Shown: positions 1 to 8,245, counted from the stretch's first letter. The stretch is DNA of 64,000 bases from Phascolarctobacterium faecium DSM 14760 (GCF_003269275.1 NZ_QLTS01000009.1:1-64000), one strand, 5' to 3'. Translations and numbers: made by a program. The notes: generated from the letters alone by a model not told the origin.

Positions 1-2
1 GC

Positions 3-119
3 ATCGTCAGTGAAGAATCGCTGGTCAAAGCTGTTTTGAACCGCGTACCGAAAGGCACTGAAGAGAAAAATAAACAGGCATTGCAGGTTGGTATGAGGAT
101 TGCTGAAACAATTCTTTAA
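3..119 (+). CDS. C-terminal end of a 2-oxoacid:acceptor oxidoreductase gamma-type subunit (partial)
   Basis: The frame open from the left edge codes for the last 38 residues of a protein whose start lies outside the window. The ending, with VSEESLVKAVLNRVP and then a Lys/Glu-rich helix, resembles the C-terminus of the gamma subunit or domain of pyruvate/2-oxoacid ferredoxin oxidoreductases. Those enzymes decarboxylate 2-oxoacids to acyl-CoA and reduce ferredoxin in anaerobes. Only this tail is visible, so the assignment rests on a short similarity and is tentative. Confidence 0.5.
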   Translation: MVSEESLVKAVLNRVPKGTEEKNKQALQVGMRIAETIL

Positions 120-223
120 TTTTGTACAAACAATAAAAACTACAGTTAAAAATGGAGCTGCAGATATTACTTTATGCCGCTTAGCAGTGTAAAACAATGA
201 TAATAATATTGGAGTAAATTTGT

Positions 224-251
224 TTGATATTAATCTGTCTTAAGGTATAAT
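224..251 (+). promoter_or_regulatory. Promoter of an orphan transcription unit
   Basis: TTGATA (224-229) and TATAAT (246-251) are separated by 16 bases. No protein gene of credible size follows before the terminator at 346-379. Confidence 0.5.
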
Positions 252-257
252 ATTATG

Positions 258-379
258 AGTGTGCTTCCTGCCCTGTTTACGGTGTTAAAGTAAACTTTGA
301 TCAAAAGAACGTTAATGAATTATTCCGATAATCATCTGAATAAAATAAAAAAGCTTCACTGAAAAGTGAAGCTTTTTTA
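258..379 (+). ncRNA. Candidate small RNA of about 120 nt
   Basis: The segment starts about seven bases after a sigma-70-like -10 box and ends in a strong intrinsic terminator. Inside is a hairpin with arms GTTTAC (275-280) and GTAAAC (290-295). The only start codon near the 5' end (255) opens a 12-codon frame with no ribosome binding site. I infer an untranslated RNA; expression and targets are unknown. Confidence 0.4.
346..379 (+). terminator. Intrinsic terminator
   Basis: Arms AAGCTTCACT and AGTGAAGCTT around a GAAA loop, followed by a run of T. Confidence 0.85.
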
Positions 380-435
380 TTTTGCAAATGTTCCAGGGTA
401 TAAAAACTGTTTTTTTATGTTTTATAAATAATTTG

Positions 436-464
436 TTGAAAAAATGTTTGTTAGGGTGTATATT
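436..464 (+). promoter_or_regulatory. Promoter of the toxin-antitoxin operon
   Basis: TTGAAA (436-441), 17-base spacer, TATATT (459-464). The antitoxin start follows at 496 behind GAAAGGGG. Confidence 0.55.
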
Positions 465-495
465 AGAGCAATGTTATTAAGAAAGGGGCCTTGCA

Positions 496-762
496 ATGAT
501 TATCAGACCAGCTACAATTATGCGGAATGATTATAATTTGATTTCTGAATATGCGCATCAAAGCGGCGAAATTGTATATTTAACGAAGTATGGTAAAGGT
601 GATTTGGTTGTGATGAGCATCAAAACTTTTGAACAGCGTGAAGAAAAGTTTAAGTTCTATCATACTGTTATGCAGGCAGATTTAGACAGACAAAAAAGTG
701 CCGAAGAGCTTTTTGACGGAGACGACGCTATCGCCAGATTGAAGGCGAAATTTATTGACTGA
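496..762 (+). CDS. Type II antitoxin, Phd/YefM-like
   Basis: This 88-residue protein opens with MIIRPATIMRNDYNLISEYA, followed by a GEIVYLTKYGKGDLVVMS segment typical of Phd/YefM antitoxins, which bind DNA through the N-terminal fold and wrap the toxin with an acidic C-terminal helix (here EELFDGDDAIARLKAKF). It is the first gene of a two-gene operon and its last eight bases overlap the toxin start. The family is expected to neutralise the toxin and repress its own promoter together with it. Family assignment is by motif and gene order. Confidence 0.8.
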   Translation: MIIRPATIMRNDYNLISEYAHQSGEIVYLTKYGKGDLVVMSIKTFEQREEKFKFYHTVMQADLDRQKSAEELFDGDDAIARLKAKFID

Positions 763-1075
763 TTATGCAATACGTACAGGATTGAAGATATTACCGCAGG
801 CATGGCACGATCTTTTGGAAATTGGGTTTGTCTACAGCAGACAGGGTAAGAGACTTGAAGCAAGTGCTGTGACATGTAGTATTGTTAGTAAACTAAAGGA
901 ACTACAGGATTTTGCAATGCTGGGGAACAAAACACCCTTGAGCAGTTTGAATGAGAAAAAATATTTGATGCTGATGATAGATAAGTATGCCTGTATTTAC
1001 CGCAAGGTTGAAAATACTGTATATATTTATCATATTACAGAATTACAGCGTGATTATCCTAAATTAATGAAATGA
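755..1075 (+). CDS. RelE/ParE-superfamily toxin
   Basis: The 106-residue product begins at a TTG that overlaps the antitoxin stop codon, so translation is probably coupled. The ILPQAWHDLLEIGFVYSRQGKR start and the late YRKVENTVYIYHI strand fit the RelE/ParE fold, whose members cleave mRNA on ribosomes or poison gyrase. Sequence alone does not tell the two activities apart. Its partner is the upstream Phd-like protein. It sits beside polA, but I see no functional link to it. Confidence 0.75.
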   Translation: MTDYAIRTGLKILPQAWHDLLEIGFVYSRQGKRLEASAVTCSIVSKLKELQDFAMLGNKTPLSSLNEKKYLMLMIDKYACIYRKVENTVYIYHITELQRDYPKLMK

Positions 1076-1082
1076 CGGCAGG

Positions 1083-1119
1083 CAGCTTTTGCTTACAGCG
1101 AAAGCTGTTTTATTATTTT
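1083..1119 (+). terminator. Terminator of the toxin-antitoxin operon
   Basis: CAGCTTT (1083-1089) pairs with AAAGCTG (1101-1107), followed by a broken T tract. Confidence 0.5.
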
Positions 1120-1239
1120 CCGGCAAGGGTATTTTACAGTAGTTTCACATATTTTCGAGTCTAGTGAGAACACTACCCTTGTGGTATAATATTTAAATAT
1201 GAACAGGATAATTTGAGCGTTAAGGAAAGTGGTGAAGAA

Positions 1240-3843
1240 ATGGCTGATAAATTTTTAGTTATTGATGGCAGCAGTTTGATACACAGGGCATTTTTTGCTT
1301 TGCCACCATTGATGACCAAGCAGGGAGTTCATACTGGCGCAGTATATGGCTTTTGTAATATGCTGGTGAAGCTTTTGGGTGATGTAAAACCTAAATGGCT
1401 GGCAGTTGCATTTGATAAATCACGTAAAACTTTCCGAACGGAAATGTTTGCAGATTATAAGGGGCAGCGTAAACCTACGCCCAGTGAACTGAGCGAACAA
1501 TTTCCACTGGCCCGGCGTTTGCTGGAAGCTATGAACATCACTGTTCTTGAAACTGATGGTTACGAGGCTGATGATATTATCGGTACTTTTGCCGTACATG
1601 CGCCGCAGAACGCAGAAATTATTATCGTAACCGGCGACAAAGATGAATTGCAGCTTTTGGATGACAGGGTAAAGGTTTATTTTACCAAGCGAGGGATTTC
1701 TGATATCAAGGCGTATGATGTTGCAGCATTTGCCGCTGATTATGAAGGGTTGTCGCCAAAACAGCTGATTGATTTAAAAGGACTGATGGGTGACAGTTCA
1801 GATAATATTCCTGGTGTTCCCGGTGTAGGCCCTAAAACTGCTTTGAAGTTGATTTGTGAATATGGAACAGTAGAGAAGGTTTTAGAAAATATTGCGCAAA
1901 TCAGCGGAAAAAGTTTAAAAGAGAAATTAGAAAATAATAAGGATGCTGCGCTGCTTTCAAAAAAGCTGGCAACCATTTTTACAGAAGTTCCAGTCGATCT
2001 TGATCTTGATAAATATGAACTGAAAGCTATGTCGGATGAGGCAAGGCCTTTAATGCAGGAATTGGAGTTCCGAAATTTGCATGAGAGATTCCAGACTATT
2101 TTGGGCGGCAGTGACGGTACCTTTGATCTTTTTGGAGAAAGTATCGGTCAGGAAAACGCCAATATAGAAATTGCGCTTTTAGAAACAGCAGAACAGGGCA
2201 AAGAATTCTTTGCGTTATTGCAGCAAAAGCAGGAAAAGGTTGCATTTACTGCTGTTTGCGGCGGCGAGTTACCTAAAATCCATTTTACTGCAGTGGAAAT
2301 TTTTAATGATGGAAAAATTTATAAATTGCAGGAAGGCAGCGGGGCCTGGAATTTTTTTTATGAATGGCTGTCTGATTACAAACAATTGAAAGTTACATGC
2401 GACAGCAAAGAGATTTATAAGGCTTGTATGTGCCTGAATAAAAAAGCCGACGGTATAGTTGATGATATAGGTATAGCTGCTTATTTGATTGAACCAGGTC
2501 GCAGCTCCTATAGTTTGAAGGCAGTTGCAGAACGTTATCTGGCTGCAAATAACGGTGGGAATGCCGCTGATTTGCAGGCGTTACTTCCGCTTATTGAACA
2601 AAAACTGCGGGATTATGAATTGTATAAACTATATACGGAAATGGAACTGCCGCTGGCCTATTTGCTGGCAAAAATGGAATTAGCTGGAATTAAGCCGGAT
2701 GTGAAGCTGCTAGAGAGTATTACAAAAGAAATGGCAGTACAGATAACTGCTTTAGAGATTTTGGCAGAAGAACAGGCCGGTGAAAAATTTAACCTGAAAT
2801 CTCCTAAACAATTAGGTGTACTGCTGTTCGAAAAGTTGGGGCTTCCTATTATAAAAAAGACAAAGACCGGTTATTCGACAGATGTTTCTGTTTTGGAACA
2901 ACTGGAAGGTTCGCATCCTCTGATTACGACGATCCTGGAACATCGCAAGCTGACAAAACTGCATTCAACATATCTGGAAGGGCTGCGCCCACTGATCAAT
3001 CCTGCGACAGGGAGAATTCATACGCATTTTCAACAGACGGTAACGGCAACAGGAAGGTTATCAAGTACTGACCCGAATTTGCAGAATATTCCTGTACGAA
3101 CTGAGATCGGTAAAAGAATCCGTGAAATATTTATACCGGGGACTGGTTATGACTGGTTGATGTCTTGCGATTATTCTCAGGTAGAACTGCGTGTACTTGC
3201 ACATATGGCACAGGATAAGCTGCTTTTGGAATCTTTCCTGAATGGTCAGGATGTACACGCACGTACAGCGGCAGAGGTGTTTGGGGTGCCGTTGGAACAG
3301 GTCGATTCAATGATGCGTACCCGTGCGAAAGCAGTTAATTTTGGCATTGTTTATGGTATAAGTGATTTTGGACTGGCTAAACAGCTGGATATCAGCCGCG
3401 GTGAAGCAGCCGAGTATATAAAAAATTATTTTGCCCGCTATACAGGGGTAAAGAAATATATGGATGATACGGTCAATCATGCTCGGGAACAGGGTTATGT
3501 AGCTACAATGTTTGGACGTCGCCGTTATCTGCCTGATATCAGGCACAGTAATTTTAACTTACGCAGTTTTGCTGAGCGCACTGCCATCAATACGCCAATT
3601 CAGGGGACTGCGGCGGATATAATCAAAATAGCGATGCTTAAAGTTGAACAGGCGCTTTCTGATGCTAAAGTCAAGAGCCGCATTTTGCTGCAGGTACATG
3701 ATGAATTAGTATTAGAAGTTATGGAAACGGAAAAAGAGCTGGTGGCACAGCTTGTAAAAAAAGCAATGGAAAGCGCTGCTTCTCTTAGTGTGCCGCTAAC
3801 TGCCGATGTTGCCTGGGGGAAAAACTGGGCACAGACCAAATAG
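1240..3843 (+). CDS. polA: DNA polymerase I
   Basis: DNA polymerase I fills gaps and removes primers during replication and excision repair. The 867-residue product has an N-terminal 5'-3' exonuclease (VIDGSSLIHRAFFAL, then YEADDIIG and GVPGVGPKTA), a middle domain lacking the acidic residues of a proofreading exonuclease, and a C-terminal polymerase domain with motif A (DYSQVELR, about residue 644), motif B (RTRAKAVNFGIVYGIS) and motif C (VHDELVLE). I place the start at ATG 1240 behind AAGGAAAG rather than the upstream TTG at 1213. MutM follows after 11 bases, suggesting a repair operon. Confidence 0.97.
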   Translation: MADKFLVIDGSSLIHRAFFALPPLMTKQGVHTGAVYGFCNMLVKLLGDVKPKWLAVAFDKSRKTFRTEMFADYKGQRKPTPSELSEQFPLARRLLEAMNITVLETDGYEADDIIGTFAVHAPQNAEIIIVTGDKDELQLLDDRVKVYFTKRGISDIKAYDVAAFAADYEGLSPKQLIDLKGLMGDSSDNIPGVPGVGPKTALKLICEYGTVEKVLENIAQISGKSLKEKLENNKDAALLSKKLATIFTEVPVDLDLDKYELKAMSDEARPLMQELEFRNLHERFQTILGGSDGTFDLFGESIGQENANIEIALLETAEQGKEFFALLQQKQEKVAFTAVCGGELPKIHFTAVEIFNDGKIYKLQEGSGAWNFFYEWLSDYKQLKVTCDSKEIYKACMCLNKKADGIVDDIGIAAYLIEPGRSSYSLKAVAERYLAANNGGNAADLQALLPLIEQKLRDYELYKLYTEMELPLAYLLAKMELAGIKPDVKLLESITKEMAVQITALEILAEEQAGEKFNLKSPKQLGVLLFEKLGLPIIKKTKTGYSTDVSVLEQLEGSHPLITTILEHRKLTKLHSTYLEGLRPLINPATGRIHTHFQQTVTATGRLSSTDPNLQNIPVRTEIGKRIREIFIPGTGYDWLMSCDYSQVELRVLAHMAQDKLLLESFLNGQDVHARTAAEVFGVPLEQVDSMMRTRAKAVNFGIVYGISDFGLAKQLDISRGEAAEYIKNYFARYTGVKKYMDDTVNHAREQGYVATMFGRRRYLPDIRHSNFNLRSFAERTAINTPIQGTAADIIKIAMLKVEQALSDAKVKSRILLQVHDELVLEVMETEKELVAQLVKKAMESAASLSVPLTADVAWGKNWAQTK

Positions 3844-3854
3844 GAGGGATATCC

Positions 3855-4676
3855 ATGCCGGAGTTGCCAGAAGTGGAGCAGGTCAGAAAGACTTTGCTGC
3901 CGCATATTAAGGGAAAAACTATTACTAAAGTTGAAGTATATTTGGATAGGCTGGTCAAACATCCATCGTCTGAGCAATTTATCAAAAATCTGACCGGTCG
4001 TACGATTGAAGACGTTTGCCGTCGCGGAAAGTATCTGGTGCTGAAAACAGGTGTCAATCAAAAACTTATCGTGCATTTACGTATGACCGGGTCTTTGGTG
4101 GCACAGGCTAGTGATTTAGAAGCACCGCCTTATGCCAAGATAAAATTTGAATTGACTGACGGTGTTACTATGTGGTTCTGTGATATAAGAACTTTTGGAA
4201 CACTGTATTTAGTTACGGATGATGATTGTTACATTGCAGGTTATGAAACCTTGGGGCCTGAACCGCTGACAGTAGGGTTTAATCCTGAATATCTGGCTCC
4301 GATAGCTGCTAAAAGCCGCAAGCCCATCAAAACGTTGATTCTTGATCAAACGGTTATTGCCGGACTGGGAAATATTTATGCTGATGAGTGCTTGGCTTTA
4401 GCTGGAATTTTGCCTACACGTATAGCTAATACTTTGACGCGTGCGGAAATAGAAGCTGTGCATGAAGCGGCGAACAAAGTGATTGCACAGGGAATTGCCA
4501 ATCGAGGAACCACTTTTCGTGATTATAAGGATGGCGAAGGTAATAAAGGTGACAATCAAAATCATCTGCTTGTTTATGGACGTGGCGGCGAACCGTGTAA
4601 AACCTGCGGTGAGCCTTTAGCCACGACAAAGGTTGGCGGCAGAGGCACTACTTACTGTGCCAAATGCCAGCACTGA
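3855..4676 (+). CDS. mutM: Formamidopyrimidine-DNA glycosylase
   Basis: This 273-residue bifunctional glycosylase/AP lyase excises 8-oxoguanine and formamidopyrimidines. The N-terminus is the catalytic MPELPEVE; after Met removal Pro2 is the nucleophile and Glu3 assists. A conserved Lys lies in RRGKYLVL. The C-terminal zinc finger has two CxxC pairs (CKTC and CAKC) with the lesion-loop Arg in GGRGTTY. It sits between polA and coaE, with AGGAGG before its ATG and nine bases to the coaE start, an arrangement common in Firmicutes. Confidence 0.97.
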   Translation: MPELPEVEQVRKTLLPHIKGKTITKVEVYLDRLVKHPSSEQFIKNLTGRTIEDVCRRGKYLVLKTGVNQKLIVHLRMTGSLVAQASDLEAPPYAKIKFELTDGVTMWFCDIRTFGTLYLVTDDDCYIAGYETLGPEPLTVGFNPEYLAPIAAKSRKPIKTLILDQTVIAGLGNIYADECLALAGILPTRIANTLTRAEIEAVHEAANKVIAQGIANRGTTFRDYKDGEGNKGDNQNHLLVYGRGGEPCKTCGEPLATTKVGGRGTTYCAKCQH

Positions 4677-4684
4677 GTGAAGTT

Positions 4685-5287
4685 ATGAAAATTATTGGGT
4701 TAACAGGTGGTATTGCTTCTGGAAAAAGTACTGTCGCTTCGATTTTACAGAAACTGGGAGCTCATATTTTTGATGCGGATATTGCAAGCCGGCAGGCAGT
4801 TGCGCGTGGATCACAGGGGCTGCAACAGGTTATAGATGTTTTTGGCAGAGATTACCTGACAATTGACGGTGAGTTGGACCGGCAGAAGATTGCACAGCTG
4901 GTTTTTGAAAATAAAGCAGCGTTGGGGCAGTTGGAAAGCATAGTTCATACTTATGTGCGCTGTGAAGCAAAAAAATTTTTAGAACAGTGCAGGCGGCAGA
5001 ATTTCTCAGCAGCGGTGCTTGACGTGCCGCTGTTGATCGAATGCGGCTGGTATAAAGAAGTTGATTTAGTGTGGCTGGTTGCAGTTGACGAACAGACTCA
5101 GATTGAGCGTGCTATGGCACGCAGCGGAATGTCGCAGCAGGAAGTAGAGGTTCGTATTGCGGCACAAATGACTTTGGCTGCAAAGTGTCAGTATGCGGAT
5201 TTGATCATTGATAACAGTGGCAGCCTGAAACAAACTGAGCTGACAGTAAAAAAAGAATGGGAAAAAGTATTACAGATGGAGGATTGA
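4685..5287 (+). CDS. coaE: Dephospho-CoA kinase
   Basis: The last step of CoA synthesis: ATP phosphorylates the 3'-hydroxyl of dephospho-CoA. The 200-residue product opens MKIIGLTGGIASGKST, a Walker A loop, followed by an FDADIASR segment and a lid region typical of CoaE. I chose ATG 4685, which follows GTGAAGTT just after the mutM stop; earlier in-frame codons would lie inside mutM. The lytic transglycosylase gene starts three bases after its stop. Confidence 0.95.
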   Translation: MKIIGLTGGIASGKSTVASILQKLGAHIFDADIASRQAVARGSQGLQQVIDVFGRDYLTIDGELDRQKIAQLVFENKAALGQLESIVHTYVRCEAKKFLEQCRRQNFSAAVLDVPLLIECGWYKEVDLVWLVAVDEQTQIERAMARSGMSQQEVEVRIAAQMTLAAKCQYADLIIDNSGSLKQTELTVKKEWEKVLQMED

Positions 5288-5289
5288 GT

Positions 5290-5895
5290 TTGGCCAGACG
5301 TCGAAAAAAGAAAAACAACAGCCGCAAAATTTGGTTTGTACTGATTTTGCTGTGTGCAGTTTCGTTGTTGGGCTGGAAAATTTGGACGTCTGACGAAGTA
5401 CAAATGCGGTTTGTTTATATGTGGCCTTATCAAGGCGAGATTTTGGAATACAGCGGGAAAAACAAGATTGATCCTTTTTTAGTGGCGGCAGTCATAAAAA
5501 ATGAAAGTAATTTTGATCGTAAGGCTGTATCTAAGGTTGGAGCAATCGGACTAATGCAGATTATGCCGGATACCGGGGCATGGATCGCCGAACAGATGGG
5601 AATCAAAAATTTTGACCCACAGGATTTATATCGTACAGACGCTAATATCCGTTTAGGATGTTGGTATCTTGGAGAACTGGAATATGAATTTCAGCGGAAC
5701 TGGGTCTTGATGATGATTGCTTATAATGCCGGTCGTGGCAATACAAAAGCGTGGATGCAGGAAAATAATTGGGGTTACGATTTTAATAGAATCGAGGATA
5801 TTCCATACAGTGATACACGTGAATATGTGAGGAAAGTTTTGTATGATCGGGATGAGTATTACAAATTATATAAAAACAGGTTAAAAAAGTATTGA
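5290..5895 (+). CDS. Membrane-anchored lytic transglycosylase (Slt family)
   Basis: A wall hydrolase that cleaves the MurNAc-GlcNAc bond of peptidoglycan to form anhydro-muropeptides. The 201-residue product has a basic N-terminus, one membrane span (about residues 14-31) and an SLT domain with catalytic Glu in IKNESNF, the GAIGLMQIMP segment and the AYNAGRGN motif. The start is TTG 5290, seven bases after GGAGG at the end of coaE; nearer codons leave no spacing. It is probably exported into the periplasm-like space and is last in the polA-mutM-coaE group. Confidence 0.9.
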   Translation: MARRRKKKNNSRKIWFVLILLCAVSLLGWKIWTSDEVQMRFVYMWPYQGEILEYSGKNKIDPFLVAAVIKNESNFDRKAVSKVGAIGLMQIMPDTGAWIAEQMGIKNFDPQDLYRTDANIRLGCWYLGELEYEFQRNWVLMMIAYNAGRGNTKAWMQENNWGYDFNRIEDIPYSDTREYVRKVLYDRDEYYKLYKNRLKKY

Positions 5896-5920
5896 CGGAG
5901 TTGTAATAGTGTGCTATTAT
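5892..5920 (+). promoter_or_regulatory. tRNA-Leu promoter
   Basis: TTGACG (5892-5897), 17 bases, TATTAT (5915-5920). The -35 box overlaps the stop codon of the lytic transglycosylase gene. Confidence 0.65.
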
Positions 5921-5950
5921 ATCACTGTTGCTGATTTAGGCAATTGTAAT

Positions 5951-6036
5951 GCGGTAGTGGCGGAACGGCAGACGCGCTAGCCTCAGGAGCTAGTGGGGGC
6001 AACCCCGTGGAGGTTCAAATCCTCTCTACCGCACCA
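5951..6036 (+). tRNA. tRNA-Leu(CAG)
   Basis: An 86-nt class II tRNA with encoded CCA. The acceptor GCGGTAG pairs with CTACCGC, the anticodon loop CTCAGGA reads CAG, and a long variable arm (GGGGGCAACCCC) is typical of Leu tRNAs. Confidence 0.95.
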
Positions 6037-6069
6037 TTTTTGTCTATAACGGTAATTTTTAACCACAAT

Positions 6070-6153
6070 GCGGTTGTGGCGGAACGGCAGACGCACCATC
6101 TTGAGGGGGTGGCGGGGAGACCCGTGTGGGTTCAAATCCCACCAACCGCACCA
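6070..6153 (+). tRNA. tRNA-Leu(GAG)
   Basis: An 84-nt class II tRNA with encoded CCA. The acceptor GCGGTTG pairs with CAACCGC and the anticodon loop TTGAGGG reads GAG. It lies 33 bases after the first tRNA-Leu and shares its transcription unit. Confidence 0.93.
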
Positions 6154-6164
6154 AATGAGAAGAT

Positions 6165-6200
6165 AAACGCTTCACGAATTTTCGTGAAGCGTTTTTTATT
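6165..6200 (+). terminator. Terminator of the tRNA-Leu unit
   Basis: AAACGCTTCACGAA pairs with TTCGTGAAGCGTTT, followed by a T run. Confidence 0.85.
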
Positions 6201-6241
6201 TGTCAGAGCTTCAGAATTTTTTTGTTTTATTTATTGCTTAT

Positions 6242-6273
6242 AATCATATTCGTAGTATGATATGAATATGATT
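6242..6273 (+). promoter_or_regulatory. Inverted-repeat operator over the promoter of the sulfite-reductase-like gene
   Basis: AATCATATTC (6242-6251) and GAATATGATT (6264-6273) form a perfect 10-base inverted repeat with a 12-base spacer. A TTGCTT/TATGAT promoter pair overlaps it, with the -10 inside the spacer. This suggests a dimeric repressor; its identity is unknown. Confidence 0.5.
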
Positions 6274-6292
6274 AAGAATGGAGTGAGATAAA

Positions 6293-6964
6293 ATGATTTT
6301 TGGTGTATTGCCACAGAAAAAGAATCAGTATGCATTGCGTATTTTAGGAAATTGCGGTGAATTTACTTCTGAGGAGCTTTTGCGGCTGTCAGAATTAACA
6401 GCAAAGTTTGGCAATGGTAAGATTACAGCCACCAGTAGAGGAACTTTTGAATTGAATGGTGTCAGTGAGAGTGAGTTGGAGCCTGCGATTGAGGCAGTAC
6501 AGGCAGCAAAACTTCGGTTAGGTGGAACAGGTGCGACAGTTCGGGCTATTGTGGCATGCAAAGGTACTGACTGCCGTAAAGGTATGTTTGATGTGCATGC
6601 TTTTGCCTGCAGACTAGATAAAGAATTTTATGGTATTGATGTACCTAAAAAATTTAAAATCGGTGTCTTTGGCTGTCTTAATAGCCTTGGTAAGGCTATG
6701 GCACAGGATATTGGGGTTATGCCCTCTTTTACAGAACCAGGAAAATTTGAAATATATATTGGTGGATTGTTAGGGAACAGACCTGTCCAGGGAAAGCATA
6801 TCCCAGTACCTCTAAAGGAAGAGATGGTGGCAGATGCGATAAGATATGTTTTGGATATATATAAGACAAACGGTATTTATCCGCAGCGCCTGCGTACGGT
6901 ATTAGATGACAAAAAAGAGCTGTGGCAGGAAATTAATTATTATTTTAAAAGCCTGGCAAAATAA
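6293..6964 (+). CDS. Nitrite/sulfite reductase ferredoxin-like half-domain protein with incomplete Cys set
   Basis: The 223-residue product resembles the ferredoxin-like half domain plus siroheme/4Fe-4S domain of sulfite and nitrite reductases: TATSRGTFELNGV, then ACKGTDCRKG and GCLNSLGKA. Family enzymes bind the cluster with four Cys, the last two as CxxxC; here the second pair reads CLNSL, so one ligand is missing and canonical catalysis is doubtful. The start is ATG 6293 behind GGAGTGAG. It is monocistronic behind an operator-like inverted repeat. It could be an electron-transfer or sensing derivative. Confidence 0.7.
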   Translation: MIFGVLPQKKNQYALRILGNCGEFTSEELLRLSELTAKFGNGKITATSRGTFELNGVSESELEPAIEAVQAAKLRLGGTGATVRAIVACKGTDCRKGMFDVHAFACRLDKEFYGIDVPKKFKIGVFGCLNSLGKAMAQDIGVMPSFTEPGKFEIYIGGLLGNRPVQGKHIPVPLKEEMVADAIRYVLDIYKTNGIYPQRLRTVLDDKKELWQEINYYFKSLAK

Positions 6965-7119
6965 CAGTTGAATAAAAAGTATGGAAGCTGCTATTTTTAA
7001 AATCTTTAAAAATTATCTTTGACGATTAAGTAAGATTATATAACGTCATGTTTTTTCATAAAGTCCTATAATTAGATTCGTAAGCAGTAATGCAAAAAAT
7101 ATTTAAGGAAGTGGACTTT

Positions 7120-7614
7120 ATGAAATTCAAAAATCTTGTATTAACATTAGGTGTATTAATGATGCTGGCCTTTACTTCTATGGCTGCTGCCGCGCCTAGT
7201 CAGGTAAACCGCAGTATGACAGCTATTAATGCAGCAAAAGCAGAAATACCTGCTGTATGCGAACTGGTTGGTTATAATGTGGACGGTGATACCAGTATCA
7301 TAACTTTTAAAGACCCTAATACTTTGGAACGTTATGTTGTAGATGTTAATACAGCTACGGCCAAGGTGCAGGAAATCGAAGTAAAAGGTGCTACATTTGT
7401 TATGGGCAGTACTATGGTTACTAAAACTCCGGATGATATAGAAAAAATTGTTTTGAAAAATTATCCTAATGCCTATGAAATCGTTATTACTCAAGGGCAG
7501 GATGGAAATAATATTTACTATATTGCCGACTTTTTGACTGATAAATTTGATGGAGAATTAAAGTTAGATCCTGTTACCGGTGCTATTTGTGAACGTGAAC
7601 TGGAATACTTCTAA
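7120..7614 (+). CDS. Exported protein with PepSY-like fold
   Basis: The 164-residue product has a clear signal peptide (MKFKNLVLTLGVLMMLAF, cleavage near AAAA-PSQ). Two repeats follow of the type 'GYNVDGDTSIITFKDPNTLERYVVDVNTATAKV', resembling PepSY-type modules found in secreted inhibitors and sensors. I place the start at ATG 7120 behind AAGGAAGTGG instead of the ATG at 7090. It faces the GNAT gene and they share a bidirectional terminator. No specific function is recognised. Confidence 0.65.
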   Translation: MKFKNLVLTLGVLMMLAFTSMAAAAPSQVNRSMTAINAAKAEIPAVCELVGYNVDGDTSIITFKDPNTLERYVVDVNTATAKVQEIEVKGATFVMGSTMVTKTPDDIEKIVLKNYPNAYEIVITQGQDGNNIYYIADFLTDKFDGELKLDPVTGAICERELEYF

Positions 7615-7623
7615 GCGAAAAAT

Positions 7624-7660
7624 AAAAGGAGTACATCAATTGATGTACTCCTTTTATTTT
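7624..7660. terminator. Bidirectional terminator
   Basis: AAAAGGAGTACATCAA and its complement form a long stem with A/T tracts on both sides, between convergent genes. Confidence 0.85.
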
Positions 7661-7661
7661 T

Positions 7662-8228
7662 TTAGAAAAGTTTTAAAATATCATTGTTGTTAAAAGCGCT
7701 GATCGGTTTTAAAGGACGCGGAGAACCGTCAGGCTGCTGCAGCTGTTTGTCCATCCAGATAATATCCAGCCACTGGTCAAATTTATAGCCGGCTTTAGGA
7801 TGCGGACCAAGATTTCTGAAGCCAAAGGCAGCATGAAAATCGATACTGCGTTGGTTATTAGCAGTAATGCATGCATAAACATTATAAAAACCCTGTTTTT
7901 GAAGCAGGTCCAAAAGGCAGCTGTAAAGTTTTTTGCCAATACCGCTGTTTTGGGCTTCTGGAGCCAGATATATTGAAAGATCAGCGTCGTAAAGATAGGC
8001 GATGCGTTCCTGATAAGGAGAGCCGTAGGCAAAACCTAAGATTTTGCTGTTTCGTTCATAAACTAGATAAGGGTATTTACTGCTGATGTTTGAAATACGT
8101 TCAGTAAATTCTGACAGGGATGGCGGTTCATATTCAAAAGAAATAGTTGTATCCAGAATATAAGGCGTGTAAATATTTAAAATTCCGGTGCTGTCTTTTA
8201 ATTCAACAAAACGGATCTTTTCCTGCAT
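7662..8228 (-). CDS. GNAT N-acetyltransferase (phosphinothricin/amino-acid acetyltransferase-like)
   Basis: An acetyl-CoA-dependent N-acetyltransferase of 188 residues. The pattern IRFVELKDSTGILNIYTPYI, then SIYLAPEAQNSGIGKKLY (acetyl-CoA loop) and the late FHAAFGFRNLG matches the PAT/YwnH branch, which acetylates phosphinothricin, methionine sulfoximine or related amino compounds. The start is ATG 8228 with GGGAGG upstream; the TTG six bases before it is less likely. It is downstream of, and close to, the gene at 8246-9325, and both may share a transcript. Substrate is inferred only to class. Confidence 0.85.
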   Translation of the reverse strand: MQEKIRFVELKDSTGILNIYTPYILDTTISFEYEPPSLSEFTERISNISSKYPYLVYERNSKILGFAYGSPYQERIAYLYDADLSIYLAPEAQNSGIGKKLYSCLLDLLQKQGFYNVYACITANNQRSIDFHAAFGFRNLGPHPKAGYKFDQWLDIIWMDKQLQQPDGSPRPLKPISAFNNNDILKLF

Positions 8229-8245
8229 TTTCAAGCCTCCCTGGT

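Noticed and set aside
3600-4076. 158-codon frame antisense to the polA-mutM junction
   Set aside because: It spans two certain genes and shows no start signal or protein family.
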